DNA of 9,561 nt from Methanobacterium sp. (GCA_003158115.1 PMGM01000103.1:14580-24140); one strand, 5' to 3'; shown: positions 1 through 6,679, counted from the stretch's first letter. Numbers and translations are program-made. Notes: generated by a model not told the origin, from the sequence alone.

Positions 1-759
1 ATAAAAATTGGTGAAAGTTTAAAACGTGCAGGTATGTTAAATACAAAACCATTAGCTGTTTATGGTTCTGAAAATATCTGATGGTGCTGTTCCCATATGC
101 TCAATTGATGGCTGTATTGCTAAAGGCATACTTAAATCTTCTGTTGATGAGGAAATACCCGCATTATATATTGGTAAAGATACAGCTAAAGGATGTTGTC
201 CCGGAGCACTGACATATTTAGGATTTATTAAACCACCAAAATTTATAAAATATATTGTATCAACTGGAAATGAGAAATTTTTTGGTGGGAAATCAGAGTA
301 TCTAAAAGCAAATCCTTAATTGTTGAATGATTTTTAGAATCCATTGGAGAAATAAAACAGCTGAATAAATATATAATAATACAAAAATGCCAAGATATTA
401 AAGAATATGTAGATATTGAGTCGATTGTTTGTTTTGGAAAAGGTGAACAAATAAGAAATTTAATTAGTCTTATACATTTTAGAACCACTAATCCTTTTAA
501 TTCTGTTAGCATGCCTATGGGACCAGCTTGTGCAACTTTTGTCACGTATCCTGCTAGATTAGCCGGGAAAACTCTTGCAAATATGGTATTTGTAGGTCCA
601 GTTGATCCAACAGGAAATAATTGGTTTCCAAAAGATCAAATGGCAATGGGTATTCCAATAAACATTGCTATGAAAATGGATGAAGATTTAGAAAAATCAT
701 TTATTATAAAAAGACATGATGTAGCATATCCAAAAGTAAGATGCGAAATAAAGAAGTAA
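1..759 (+). pseudogene. DUF169-family protein, broken gene, 5' end outside window
   Basis: Three reading-frame segments join into one protein resembling the DUF169 family, whose function I do not know. The opening segment (GESLKRAGMLNTKPLAVYGS) is in frame 1 and hits TGA at 79-81. Homology-like sequence resumes in frame 2 (SDGAVPICSIDGCIAKG, then IGKDTAKGCCPGALTY) and runs to TAA at 317-319. After that TAA the frame still reads like family sequence (LLNDF), and a further shift at the T-run 331-335 returns to frame 1 (LESIGEIKQL). Frame 1 then continues through GEQIRNLISLIHFRTTNPFN, MGPACATFVTYPA and VGPVDPTGN to TAA at 757-759. The lesions are therefore about -2 or +1 near 75-85, a nonsense codon at 317, and -1 in the T-run. 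Three independent lesions point to a real pseudogene rather than one sequencing error. The conserved cysteines (CSIDGC, GCCPG) are still present. The start codon lies left of the window. Confidence 0.85.
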
Positions 760-847
760 AAGACCATTAACTAATGAAACAAGTTCTTAACACTTAGATT
801 TTCATTAATTAATCGATTAAATATAGTCAGTTCAACATATACCCATT

Positions 848-856
848 AAAAAAAAA
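848..856 (-). terminator. T-tract terminator of the VOC-SRPBCC gene
   Basis: A run of nine T on the minus strand lies about 22 nt past the stop of the gene that ends at 879. Archaeal transcription commonly ends at such U-rich tracts without a hairpin. I see no stem in front of it. Confidence 0.45.
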
Positions 857-878
857 TAGAATAAATATTTAATATCCT

Positions 879-1691
879 TTATATTGTTTTCAAATAGTTG
901 GCCAATTTGTTAAATGACTCTTTCCAACCAGTTTCGGCTAAATCTCTATTTTTTCGATCTGGAAAGCCCTGATGTTGGAGTGTCAATTTTGTTTTTCCAT
1001 CAACTTCCTCAAACATAACTGTTATATTCAATTCTAAGGGCCAATCCCCACTCATTCCATAAGTTGAGGCAGAAATAACATTACCATCTGAATCTGCAAA
1101 ACTGTCTGTTGAAACTATCCGTTTCATGGGCACTATTTCCTTATAAACCCCTGTACTCCAAACTTCTTCACCTTCAGGAGATCTCATATTGCTAAGATAT
1201 GAACCCCCAACTTTTAGGTCAATCTTAACAACTGGTGCTGTGAAGTTCTCTGGACCCCACCATTTCATTACACTCTCAGGTTCGGTCCAAGCTTTCCAAA
1301 CCTTACTCAACGGTGCATTGAAAATTTGGGTGGTGTAAATCATGGTTATTTCTATCATGCCAAACTCGTTACCTTCTGTATCCTGGAACAATGCATTAAA
1401 CCCCATACCCTGAATCGGCATTTTTTCACTCAACATTTTTCCACCTTGACTTTCAATTTTCTTAGCAAATTCTTCGATTGAATAAACACTAATTGTATCT
1501 CTAACCATATCATCATCTTTTTTGGGCATGATAGCTCCATTAATGCCTGGTTCATCATCAGGTCCTGTTGATACTAACCAGTAATCTCCATGTTCCCATT
1601 TTACGATTTCCCATCCAAATATATCTTCATAAAATTTTATAGCCCTCTCTGGATCATCTGCAGGTATCTCAAAATGTATGACCTTAGACAT
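879..1691 (-). CDS. VOC (glyoxalase-like) domain fused to SRPBCC/AHSA1 domain protein
   Basis: The product is 270 residues. Residues 1-115 form a VOC/glyoxalase-like domain: it opens [20 protein letters not shown], has the [13 protein letters not shown] strand region, and ends with [12 protein letters not shown]. Residues about 118-269 form an SRPBCC/AHSA1 (START-like) domain with [33 protein letters not shown] and the C-terminal helix [18 protein letters not shown] proteins bind a metal or small ligand and SRPBCC domains have a hydrophobic cavity; the substrate here is unknown, and a cytosolic location is inferred from the lack of a signal peptide. An upstream ATG at 1748 is open, but Met at 1691 is preceded by GGAG (1700-1703) with 8 nt spacing and begins exactly at the family N-terminus, so it is preferred. 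A TATA-like element lies at 1731-1738. The domains join with almost no linker. Confidence 0.9.
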   Translation of the reverse strand: MSKVIHFEIPADDPERAIKFYEDIFGWEIVKWEHGDYWLVSTGPDDEPGINGAIMPKKDDDMVRDTISVYSIEEFAKKIESQGGKMLSEKMPIQGMGFNALFQDTEGNEFGMIEITMIYTTQIFNAPLSKVWKAWTEPESVMKWWGPENFTAPVVKIDLKVGGSYLSNMRSPEGEEVWSTGVYKEIVPMKRIVSTDSFADSDGNVISASTYGMSGDWPLELNITVMFEEVDGKTKLTLQHQGFPDRKNRDLAETGWKESFNKLANYLKTI

Positions 1692-1699
1692 ATTTTCAA

Positions 1700-1703
1700 C
1701 TCC
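1700..1703 (-). promoter_or_regulatory. Ribosome binding site deciding the start of the VOC-SRPBCC gene
   Basis: GGAG, in the context GGAGTTGAAAAT directly before ATG, supports the start at 1691 over the upstream ATG at 1748. The same leader wording precedes the paralogous SRPBCC gene at 2804. Confidence 0.7.
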
Positions 1704-1729
1704 ATTTTTTTTTAGAAAAAGTATAGTGC

Positions 1730-1739
1730 AAATATACAG
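1730..1739 (-). promoter_or_regulatory. Candidate TATA box of the VOC-SRPBCC gene
   Basis: TGTATATTTG on the minus strand is centred about 43 nt upstream of the start at 1691. The same spacing is seen for the candidate boxes of the MBL and HXXEE genes. That would put the transcript start about 18 nt before the ATG, just in front of the GGAG. It is inferred from position and composition only. Confidence 0.4.
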
Positions 1740-1748
1740 TTGAATCAA

Positions 1749-2383
1749 TTAGATGTATTTCTAAAGCTTATTATCACATTGTAATATTATACTTTGAGAT
1801 TAATATTTTTATTTATATTCATATCTCATTGATGTATGTTTGAAATGAATAAATGGTCACCTAAATATAATTTCAGGATAAAGAAATGAATATGGAATGG
1901 AATGAATAAAAAACACATCATCATGGGTTTATTAAGTTAAATAAATATTATATAGAATAAAATATTCATTTTACAATTAGGTTTCTTATCTTACAGGGAA
2001 ACATTTTTCATATGGTTTATGAAGTTATTATGAGTTTGTAATTACAGATAATTTATGCGGACTTCAAGAGTATATTCTAATTATTTTTTTGAAGAGTTAT
2101 ATAATAATATTATCCAACAATATATTGTATTAGGACATAATAAGGTGCAATAGGATAGTATAAGTAAAAATTTAATATGGTATATTATTTTAGATTATAA
2201 CAAAATGGCTGAACTAAAAAATTTAATTTACTTTATAGATTAGTACCATATGATGTGAAGGAAATGAATCGATAATATAATAGTAATATTTATATAATCC
2301 TAAAGTAATATACATTTATGAAATATAAGGTTGACTAGGATCGGCATTAGTATATGGATTAGAATATTTAAATTAAAAGAATA
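1749..2383. other. AT-rich intergenic stretch with no recognisable gene
   Basis: Both strands were read and no reading frame resembling a protein was found. The stretch is extremely AT-rich with frequent stops in all frames. A 12-bp palindrome ACAATATATTGT sits at 2117-2128, and a weak inverted pair CTTCAA/TTGAAG lies near 2060-2100. Such simple AT palindromes are expected by chance at this composition. Confidence 0.6.
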
Positions 2384-2399
2384 ATGGAATTGATCATTT

Positions 2400-2590
2400 A
2401 TGGAATACTGGAAATCAACCGAAAACCAAAAGAATATAGAAGAACTCTTAAAAGAAGTAAATTAGAAGAATTAGAAATATTGTTGCTCCAAATACAGAGT
2501 AAAATTGATAGATCACCAAAAGAAAATAAGGACCTTTTAAGTGCCAAAACTATGATTACTAGTAGATTAGCTTCAAGAAGAAGTAAATAA
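2400..2590 (+). pseudogene. Small charged helical protein gene, apparently frameshifted
   Basis: The second half, read in frame 2, is convincing protein: KLEELEILLLQIQSKIDRSP, then KENKDLLSAKTMITSRLASR, a charged helical sequence ending at TAA 2588-2590. An in-frame ATG at 2384 opens that frame but has no ribosome binding site and yields an Arg-rich, unnatural N-terminus. In frame 3, ATG at 2400 follows GGAATTGAT (7 of 9 matches to GGAGGTGAT) and reads MEYWKSTENQKNIEELLKEV before TAG at 2463-2465. Joining the two with a -1 shift between about 2445 and 2465 gives a coherent 60-65 residue protein. The sequence at 2447-2453 (C TTA AAA) would allow a -1 slip that keeps Leu-Lys, so either a mutation or recoding is possible. 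If the frame is intact, the alternative is a 68-residue protein from 2384. I do not recognise the family. Confidence 0.5.
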
Positions 2591-2713
2591 TAATTCCTTA
2601 TTTAAATAGAAAATATAAATCGTTATTAATATTATTCTATTTTTGATTCAATTTGATTAAGGATTTTCATCTATTTACCTTTCTATCAGAATATTTTTAT
2701 TAAAAGTTAACAA

Positions 2714-2722
2714 TATTATAAT
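2714..2722 (+). promoter_or_regulatory. Candidate TATA box for the leader ORF and SRPBCC gene
   Basis: An ATTATAAT-like element is centred about 36 nt upstream of the leader ORF start at 2753. If used, the transcript would carry both the mini-ORF and the SRPBCC gene. The call is weak because the region is AT-rich throughout. Confidence 0.3.
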
Positions 2723-2752
2723 GTATTAAGTGTTGTAATAGGAGTATTTAAG

Positions 2753-2785
2753 ATGAATAAATTTTTTTTGGATTTGCTAAAATAA
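2753..2785 (+). CDS. Ten-codon leader ORF upstream of the SRPBCC gene
   Basis: The ORF encodes MNKFFLDLLK and stops at TAA 2783-2785. It has its own well-spaced ribosome binding site, GGAG at 2741-2744, 8 nt before the ATG. The stop lies 3 nt before the GGAG (2789-2792) that serves the next gene at 2804. This is the layout expected of a translated leader or of translational coupling, though it could also be the remnant of an N-terminus cut off by a stop. Whether it is translated or has a role cannot be seen from sequence. Confidence 0.35.
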   Translation: MNKFFLDLLK

Positions 2786-2803
2786 AAAGGAGTTGAAAAT
2801 ATT

Positions 2804-3283
2804 ATGTCAAAAGTGGATTTTGTTGCTGAATCAGGGACACAAACAACTGTAATCACCCAAATATTTGATGCACCTCGTGATCTTGTATGGAAAATTTATA
2901 CCGATCCAAAATTATTATCTAAATGGTGGGGGCCTAAAATACTTAAAACTAATGTAGAAAAGATGGAAGTAAAAACTGGTGGTTCCTGGAGAGTGGTACA
3001 GAACAATACTGAAGGTAATGAGTTTGCTTTCCATGGTGTGTATCATGATGTACAACCCTACAATTTAACACGTACAATGGAATGGGAAGGTATGCCAAGT
3101 CATGTGTTACTTGAAACAGTAAAAATGGAAGAAATGGATGGTAAAACCAAAGTAACAGATATTAATGTTTTCCAGTCTGTTGAAGATAGAGACAATATGG
3201 TTGAAACCGGTATGAAAGGAGGAGTAGATGAGTCATATGATCGTTTTGTTGAGTTATTAAAGGAGTTTCAAACGAAATCATAG
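2804..3283 (+). CDS. SRPBCC/AHSA1-family (START-like) protein
   Basis: This 159-residue protein is a complete stand-alone SRPBCC/AHSA1 domain. Visible hallmarks are TTVITQIFDAPRDLVWKIYT near residues 14-33, the KWWGP motif at 40-44, KTGGSWRVV around 57-65, GVYHDVQP near 78-85, and the C-terminal helix GMKGGVDESYDRFVELLKEF. The fold forms a ligand-binding cavity or, in Aha1-like members, contacts Hsp90; neither role can be assigned here, and archaea generally lack Hsp90. The protein is presumably cytosolic. The start is fixed by GGAG at 2789-2792 in the context GGAGTTGAAAATATT, nearly identical to the leader of the VOC-SRPBCC fusion at 1691. It shares about the same motif order with that protein's C-terminal half, so the two are likely paralogues. 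It may be co-transcribed with the leader ORF at 2753. Confidence 0.9.
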   Translation: MSKVDFVAESGTQTTVITQIFDAPRDLVWKIYTDPKLLSKWWGPKILKTNVEKMEVKTGGSWRVVQNNTEGNEFAFHGVYHDVQPYNLTRTMEWEGMPSHVLLETVKMEEMDGKTKVTDINVFQSVEDRDNMVETGMKGGVDESYDRFVELLKEFQTKS

Positions 3284-3684
3284 GCTAAATTCTATCTTTT
3301 AATATTAATAAATTCTATTCTAATTCTTATTTTAAATAAATATCAAAATTAATTTAATTATATTATAGTGGAATCGGTGAAAAAAATGGATAACAGAATG
3401 TAGTTCGTTTGAAATTTAATTAAAATAGTTGACCAATATTCCCCATGATACATAGGTACACTTCCTCCTTTTTATTTTTAAAAATTTCTACAGATAATGG
3501 TGGGTAATTAACATCTTTGAACATTGTTGACTCATTTTTATCATTTATTCTTTTCTCAATACTTTCAATATATTTTCTAAAGTGTATTCAGTAAAATTTA
3601 AGTATTAAAATTCCATATTAATATTTTAGGAGTCATTACTTAAGGTCAATTTGGAGGATTATTAAAATAATAGGGAGTAAAAAT
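3284..3684. other. Intergenic stretch with a possible minus-strand gene remnant
   Basis: No complete gene is visible. On the minus strand, 3420-3587 is open without a good start and reads in part MFKDVNYPPLSVEIFKNKKE, ending VYLCIMGNIGQLF, which looks more protein-like than its surroundings and may be a decayed C-terminus. In another minus frame, GGAGGAAG (about 3463-3470) precedes an ATG that opens a 32-residue ORF of no recognisable kind. A second GGAGGAT at 3653-3659 on the plus strand precedes no start codon. Confidence 0.35.
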
Positions 3685-4179
3685 ATGGAAAAATGGATAT
3701 CAATAATTGCATTAATCTTGGTGGTTGTATTTGCTTCGGGTTGTACAGCACAATCATCAGCTAAAACATACAGTAGTAATAATATAAGTTTCCAATATCC
3801 TGGAAACTGGAGTACTGATTATAATAGTAGCTTACAAAACTTAGGTAATGAAGGAGATGTGTTAGTTACATTAGGAAAAGATAATTCTGGAATGGCCGTT
3901 GCAAAAGCAGATACGGGATCATCTAATATATCAGCATCAACATTAGCATCAGGATTTAAAACAATAATACAATCAAAATATCAGTACATTTCAAATAAAA
4001 CAGTAACTGTCGACGGTATTAATGCCACACAACTTGTAATAAAAGACAGCTCCAATGGGGACTACGGTTCACTCACATTCCTAAATAAAAATAATTCAAT
4101 CTATATTATAATGATTTCAACACCAGACAATAACCTACAAACAATTAACATGATACTAAACAGTTTTAAATTCCAATAA
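3685..4179 (+). CDS. PsbP-like domain lipoprotein
   Basis: This 164-residue protein begins with a short charged N-terminus, a hydrophobic stretch at residues 5-17 and a lipobox-like ASGC with Cys20, so it is probably exported, lipidated and held on the outer face of the membrane. After a Ser-rich linker, the region from about residue 28 reads TYSSNNISFQYPGNWSTDYN, the typical opening of PsbP-like/Mog1-fold domains common in methanogen lipoproteins. It continues with TVTVDGINATQLVIKDSSNG and the closing helix TINMILNSFKFQ. The role of these archaeal members is unknown. The start at 3685 is supported by GGGAG at 3673-3677 with 7 nt spacing. It appears monocistronic, with a T9 tract after the stop. 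Family assignment is by recognition of the pattern. Confidence 0.8.
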   Translation: MEKWISIIALILVVVFASGCTAQSSAKTYSSNNISFQYPGNWSTDYNSSLQNLGNEGDVLVTLGKDNSGMAVAKADTGSSNISASTLASGFKTIIQSKYQYISNKTVTVDGINATQLVIKDSSNGDYGSLTFLNKNNSIYIIMISTPDNNLQTINMILNSFKFQ

Positions 4180-4194
4180 ATTCAACAATCTACA

Positions 4195-4203
4195 TTTTTT
4201 TTT
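4195..4203 (+). terminator. T-tract terminator of the lipoprotein gene
   Basis: Nine consecutive T lie 15 nt past the lipoprotein stop codon. This fits archaeal U-tract termination; there is no stem. Confidence 0.5.
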
Positions 4204-4353
4204 ATAATTGGAGAAAACTCGTATATTTGGTTATTGAGAATGTTTTAGTAAAGAATTCAAGATTGTTCATAATATTAAATAAAATTAATATCCTGATATT
4301 ATTAGTAATCTAAATATTGTGTATAAAAATTTGGGAGGAGCGGTTGAGTATTT

Positions 4354-4491
4354 ATGGAAAAAATAGCTCTTTTATATTTAATATGAAATATGGGGAAAAA
4401 TAGTTTGATGTTGGCAATGGTCTTTATTGGACTTGTACTTATTTTTGCATATGCATTGAAAGTCTGCAGTTACAGTTTCACAACAACATAA
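4354..4491 (+). other. Mini-ORFs, one membrane-like, behind a strong ribosome binding site
   Basis: GGGAGGAG at 4333-4340 is the best ribosome binding site in a 420-bp gap, yet no normal gene follows. ATG at 4354 encodes only MEKIALLYLI before TGA at 4384-4386. In the same frame, two codons later, ATG at 4390 opens a 33-residue ORF containing SLMLAMVFIGLVLIFAYA, a clear membrane segment, ending TAA at 4489-4491. This is either a small membrane-protein gene interrupted by TGA, or two mini-ORFs. A TTG at 4344, 3 nt after GGAGGAGCG-like sequence, opens a third short frame of about 19 codons. The rest of 4204-4601 has no gene. Confidence 0.35.
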
Positions 4492-4522
4492 AAATAGAGT
4501 AAAACCTAAAACTCCTTTCTAC

Positions 4523-4530
4523 TTTTTTTT
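4523..4530 (+). terminator. T-tract terminator, plus strand
   Basis: Eight T follow CTCCTTTCTAC about 30 nt past the end of the mini-ORF region. It would end plus-strand transcription before the convergent MBL gene. Confidence 0.4.
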
Positions 4531-4585
4531 AAATATTTTAGCAACTCATCAAAAAAAATAAGGAATTGATGTTCAAATGAAAAAT

Positions 4586-4593
4586 AAAAAAAA
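4586..4593 (-). terminator. T-tract terminator of the MBL-fold gene
   Basis: Eight T on the minus strand start 8 nt after the stop of the MBL gene, followed by further T-rich sequence. No stem is visible. Confidence 0.5.
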
Positions 4594-4601
4594 GTAAATA
4601 T

Positions 4602-5324
4602 TTATTTTATCAATTTTTCGATGCTTTCATGTGGTTTATTAGTGTATAAACCGCCATGATAGGTTATAATATTTTTCACATCAAATTTAAGAAGTTTTTT
4701 AAGGGAATCCATTGCAATTTCATAATCATCATCTTCTAAAATCTCTTTTCTAGGCCCCATTAACTTTCCATCCATCATATTCATTGCATCACCAACAATA
4801 AGGGTTTTACTCATTTTATGGTAAAGACAGAGATGTCCTGGTGTGTGTCCTGGTGTATGGATAACTGTTATCCCACCACAAAAGGGCAACTCTTGGTTAT
4901 CTGAAATTGTGGTATCCACATCTACTGGTGTGAAGTTTTTAAACATTTGTTTGACCATTTCTTGTCTATCTTCAGGCATGGAATTTAGGAAATTTGAGTT
5001 CAACCGTACCAGAGGCTTTTCACCTTGGATGTAGGGTTTATCCTCTTCATGTGCCATTACCTCAATCTTCTTTTTTGATGCTTCTAAAATTTCAGGAAGA
5101 CCTCCAAAATGATCAAGGTCCTGATGTGTTAATATTATTTTATTTATATCTTCAAAATGAATTCCTTCATCAATACATGCATCTCTAATGGTATCGTATT
5201 GTCCATTGTAACCTGCATCTACAAGTATCATGTTTTCATCGTCCCACATAACAGTGGGATATATAAACATTCCCGGTACATTGGACGATACTCCAAGCAT
5301 TATAATTCCATTTTCTATTTTCAT
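4602..5324 (-). CDS. MBL-fold metallohydrolase
   Basis: This 240-residue protein is a complete metallo-beta-lactamase-fold hydrolase of the general COG0491 type. The metal-site signature is LTHQDLDHFGG (His67, Asp69, Asp71, His72), followed by HTPGHTPGH with His160, Asp179 in LIVGDAMN, and His223 in TYHGG. The first motif is the HxDxDH variant of the classic HxHxDH; it occurs elsewhere in the superfamily and still supplies metal ligands. Such enzymes hydrolyse thioesters, lactones or phosphoesters; the substrate cannot be read from sequence. No signal peptide is present, so it is probably cytosolic. The start is supported by GGAGGG (rc of 5332-5337), 7 nt before the ATG, and the protein begins right at the first strand of the fold. 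It appears monocistronic, with a TATA-like element at 5362-5370. Confidence 0.92.
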   Translation of the reverse strand: MKIENGIIMLGVSSNVPGMFIYPTVMWDDENMILVDAGYNGQYDTIRDACIDEGIHFEDINKIILTHQDLDHFGGLPEILEASKKKIEVMAHEEDKPYIQGEKPLVRLNSNFLNSMPEDRQEMVKQMFKNFTPVDVDTTISDNQELPFCGGITVIHTPGHTPGHLCLYHKMSKTLIVGDAMNMMDGKLMGPRKEILEDDDYEIAMDSLKKLLKFDVKNIITYHGGLYTNKPHESIEKLIK

Positions 5325-5360
5325 TTAAACGCCCTCCAAAATTATTGATATTTTACAATC

Positions 5361-5370
5361 TAAAAATATA
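5361..5370 (-). promoter_or_regulatory. Candidate TATA box of the MBL-fold gene
   Basis: TATATTTTTA on the minus strand is centred about 42 nt upstream of the start at 5324, matching the spacing of other boxes in the window. It lies inside AAACTCGTATATTT, a 14-mer also present on the plus strand at 4215-4228. Confidence 0.4.
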
Positions 5371-5473
5371 CGAGTTTGAAATTCTGTTTATTCCGTGAAT
5401 TATTAAGTTTATAAAGGTATATAATTTAATCTAATTGTAGGTAGATGATAAAGTTATGATGGGAATTAAAATG

Positions 5474-5482
5474 TTTATAAAT
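5474..5482 (+). promoter_or_regulatory. Candidate TATA box of the three-helix membrane protein gene
   Basis: TTTATAAAT preceded by AAATG is a good archaeal TATA match. It is centred about 46 nt upstream of the preferred start at 5524, which predicts a short leader beginning near 5503. Confidence 0.5.
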
Positions 5483-5523
5483 TTATTTAAATAGAATATT
5501 ATTAAAAAAATATGGGTGATCTG

Positions 5524-5772
5524 ATGGTAGCTGATACAACAATATTAGACTTAGTTTTTGGAGTTATAATCTTATTTTTAGGATTATGGGTATATAAAAT
5601 TAAACAATATGCTTTGGCATTATATTTAGCCCTTGCATTCGGTATATTTGCGGTTTCATATCTGGAAATTCTCTTAGGAGTTTCATCTTCGGATATTTCT
5701 GTAATATTTTTAAGAGTACTGGCATCTCTGGTTATAATATATGCCTTAATTCGAGAAGCATTGGTCAAATAA
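5524..5772 (+). CDS. Small three-helix membrane protein
   Basis: The product is 82 residues from the preferred start. Three hydrophobic segments are visible: about residues 6-24 (ILDLVFGVIILFLGLWVY), 30-50 (ALALYLALAFGIFAVSYLEI) and 59-76 (SVIFLRVLASLVIIYALI). A short Lys-containing loop lies between the first two. I recognise it only as a type of small hypothetical membrane protein found in methanogens and can assign no function. An ATG at 5512 opens the frame 12 nt earlier but lacks a ribosome binding site. GGTGATC at 5515-5521 matches the anti-SD core and sits correctly for ATG 5524, so that start is chosen. The gene has its own TATA box and a strong terminator-like palindrome, and its downstream neighbour is convergent. 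Confidence 0.8.
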   Translation: MVADTTILDLVFGVIILFLGLWVYKIKQYALALYLALAFGIFAVSYLEILLGVSSSDISVIFLRVLASLVIIYALIREALVK

Positions 5773-5804
5773 TGAAAATCTTGATTCTATGAAAGTATAA
5801 AGGT

Positions 5805-5832
5805 AACCAATACATATGTATAGGTTTTTTTT
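5805..5832 (+). terminator. Palindrome plus T8, intrinsic-type terminator
   Basis: AACCAATACATATGTATAGGTT (5805-5826) is a palindrome with 11-nt arms and one mismatched pair per arm position (A-A). It runs straight into T5825-5832. The layout is that of a bacterial-type intrinsic terminator, 30-odd nt past the stop at 5772. Confidence 0.65.
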
Positions 5833-5886
5833 GTGGGACCATATTAAGGTTGAAATGCAAATTATCCAATTGAAAATATCTAAATC

Positions 5887-5895
5887 AAAAAAAAA
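5887..5895 (-). terminator. T-tract terminator of the HXXEE-family gene
   Basis: A run of nine T on the minus strand lies 11 nt past the stop of the gene ending at 5907. It faces the plus-strand terminator at 5805-5832, so the convergent genes each have their own signal. Confidence 0.5.
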
Positions 5896-5906
5896 TAAGG
5901 ATTTGG

Positions 5907-6491
5907 TTAAATTTTATTTTTTTCAGGTTTAGATCTTCTGACAGCTGGGACAATTATAGCTATATGCAGTAAAAGTACCGCAAGTATGGATAATAATGTA
6001 ATTATTAAAGGGACATTTACTAAACTGTAAAATAACCATAATGTATAGATAGCTACAGGAATTCCCAACACAAGACTCACAAAAAGACCAGGATTATACT
6101 TACGTTTTACAACTGCTCCAATTAAATGAGTCAAACTATTAAAAACTGCAAAATAGGGTATCCATAAACCAAAAAATAGATTTATATAGGATAAAGAAGC
6201 GAATATTGGCATCAAAACCCAGATAATTGGTACATTTATCCAGAAAATATTAGTATCATTTAAGGGATATTCTCCAACTTCAACATTGAAAATTTCTTTA
6301 TTAACAAATTTTTTGAAACCACCAGGCCATGAATGTTCTTCAAACTGATGTAATAGATAAATTGGAATCTGAATCCATATTAGAAACAGAAGAATATTAT
6401 TAGTCTTAACAACTAATAAAATAATAACTGCGACAATTATCGATAAGATAATACAAAGTTTAGCCCAATTTTTATAGAACCAACTAATCAT
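5907..6491 (-). CDS. HXXEE-domain integral membrane protein
   Basis: This 194-residue protein has the defining motif HQFEEH at residues 48-53, followed by the conserved WPGGF. It also carries the family's second conserved region with Asn118, His122 (NSLTHLIGAVVKRKYNPGLF). Hydrophobic segments lie at about 10-28, 33-47, 84-103, 106-125, 135-158 and 160-183, so it is an integral membrane protein with a Lys-rich cytosolic tail (RRSKPEKNKI). The motif's His and Glu residues look like a metal or catalytic site, but the family's function is unknown to me. The start is fixed by GGAGG (rc of 6499-6503), 7 nt before ATG. A TATA box (TTTATATAA) sits at 6530-6538. The gene is monocistronic, convergent with the small membrane-protein gene at 5524 and divergent from the winged-helix gene at 6680. 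Confidence 0.88.
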   Translation of the reverse strand: MISWFYKNWAKLCIILSIIVAVIILLVVKTNNILLFLIWIQIPIYLLHQFEEHSWPGGFKKFVNKEIFNVEVGEYPLNDTNIFWINVPIIWVLMPIFASLSYINLFFGLWIPYFAVFNSLTHLIGAVVKRKYNPGLFVSLVLGIPVAIYTLWLFYSLVNVPLIITLLSILAVLLLHIAIIVPAVRRSKPEKNKI

Positions 6492-6529
6492 AATTCGACC
6501 TCCAAATAAACAAATATAATATCTTTATG

Positions 6530-6538
6530 TTATATAAA
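6530..6538 (-). promoter_or_regulatory. TATA box of the HXXEE-family gene
   Basis: TTTATATAA on the minus strand is centred 43 nt upstream of the start at 6491, a near-consensus archaeal TATA. Upstream of it (6549-6561) is GGCTATTCCAGCC, with 4-bp GGCT/AGCC arms, a GC-rich island that might be a regulator site. Confidence 0.5.
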
Positions 6539-6617
6539 ATTATATTTAGGCTATTCCAGCCAATTTTAATTAAAATGTAGAAGAAAATATAATTTTTACA
6601 GTTAAAATAAATTAATC

Positions 6618-6628
6618 TTAAATATATT
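6618..6628 (+). promoter_or_regulatory. Candidate TATA box of the winged-helix gene
   Basis: TTAAATATATT is centred about 56 nt upstream of the ATG at 6680, predicting a leader of roughly 30 nt that includes the GGAG. Confidence 0.4.
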
Positions 6629-6679
6629 GATGTAAATATTGACAGTAAATAAAGTTTGGACAGTATAGGAGCGATTCAG

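Noticed and set aside
243..545. Minus-strand 100-codon frame opposite the DUF169 remnant
   Set aside because: It is antisense to family-like sequence, has no ribosome binding site, and its product resembles nothing; it is a shadow of the broken gene.
4843..5348. Three short plus-strand frames inside the MBL gene
   Set aside because: They lie antisense to a well-supported MBL gene with all metal ligands in place and have no sensible starts.
5502..5768. Minus-strand 88-codon frame opposite the three-helix membrane gene
   Set aside because: It mirrors the plus-strand gene, which has a TATA box, ribosome binding site and terminator; the minus frame has none.
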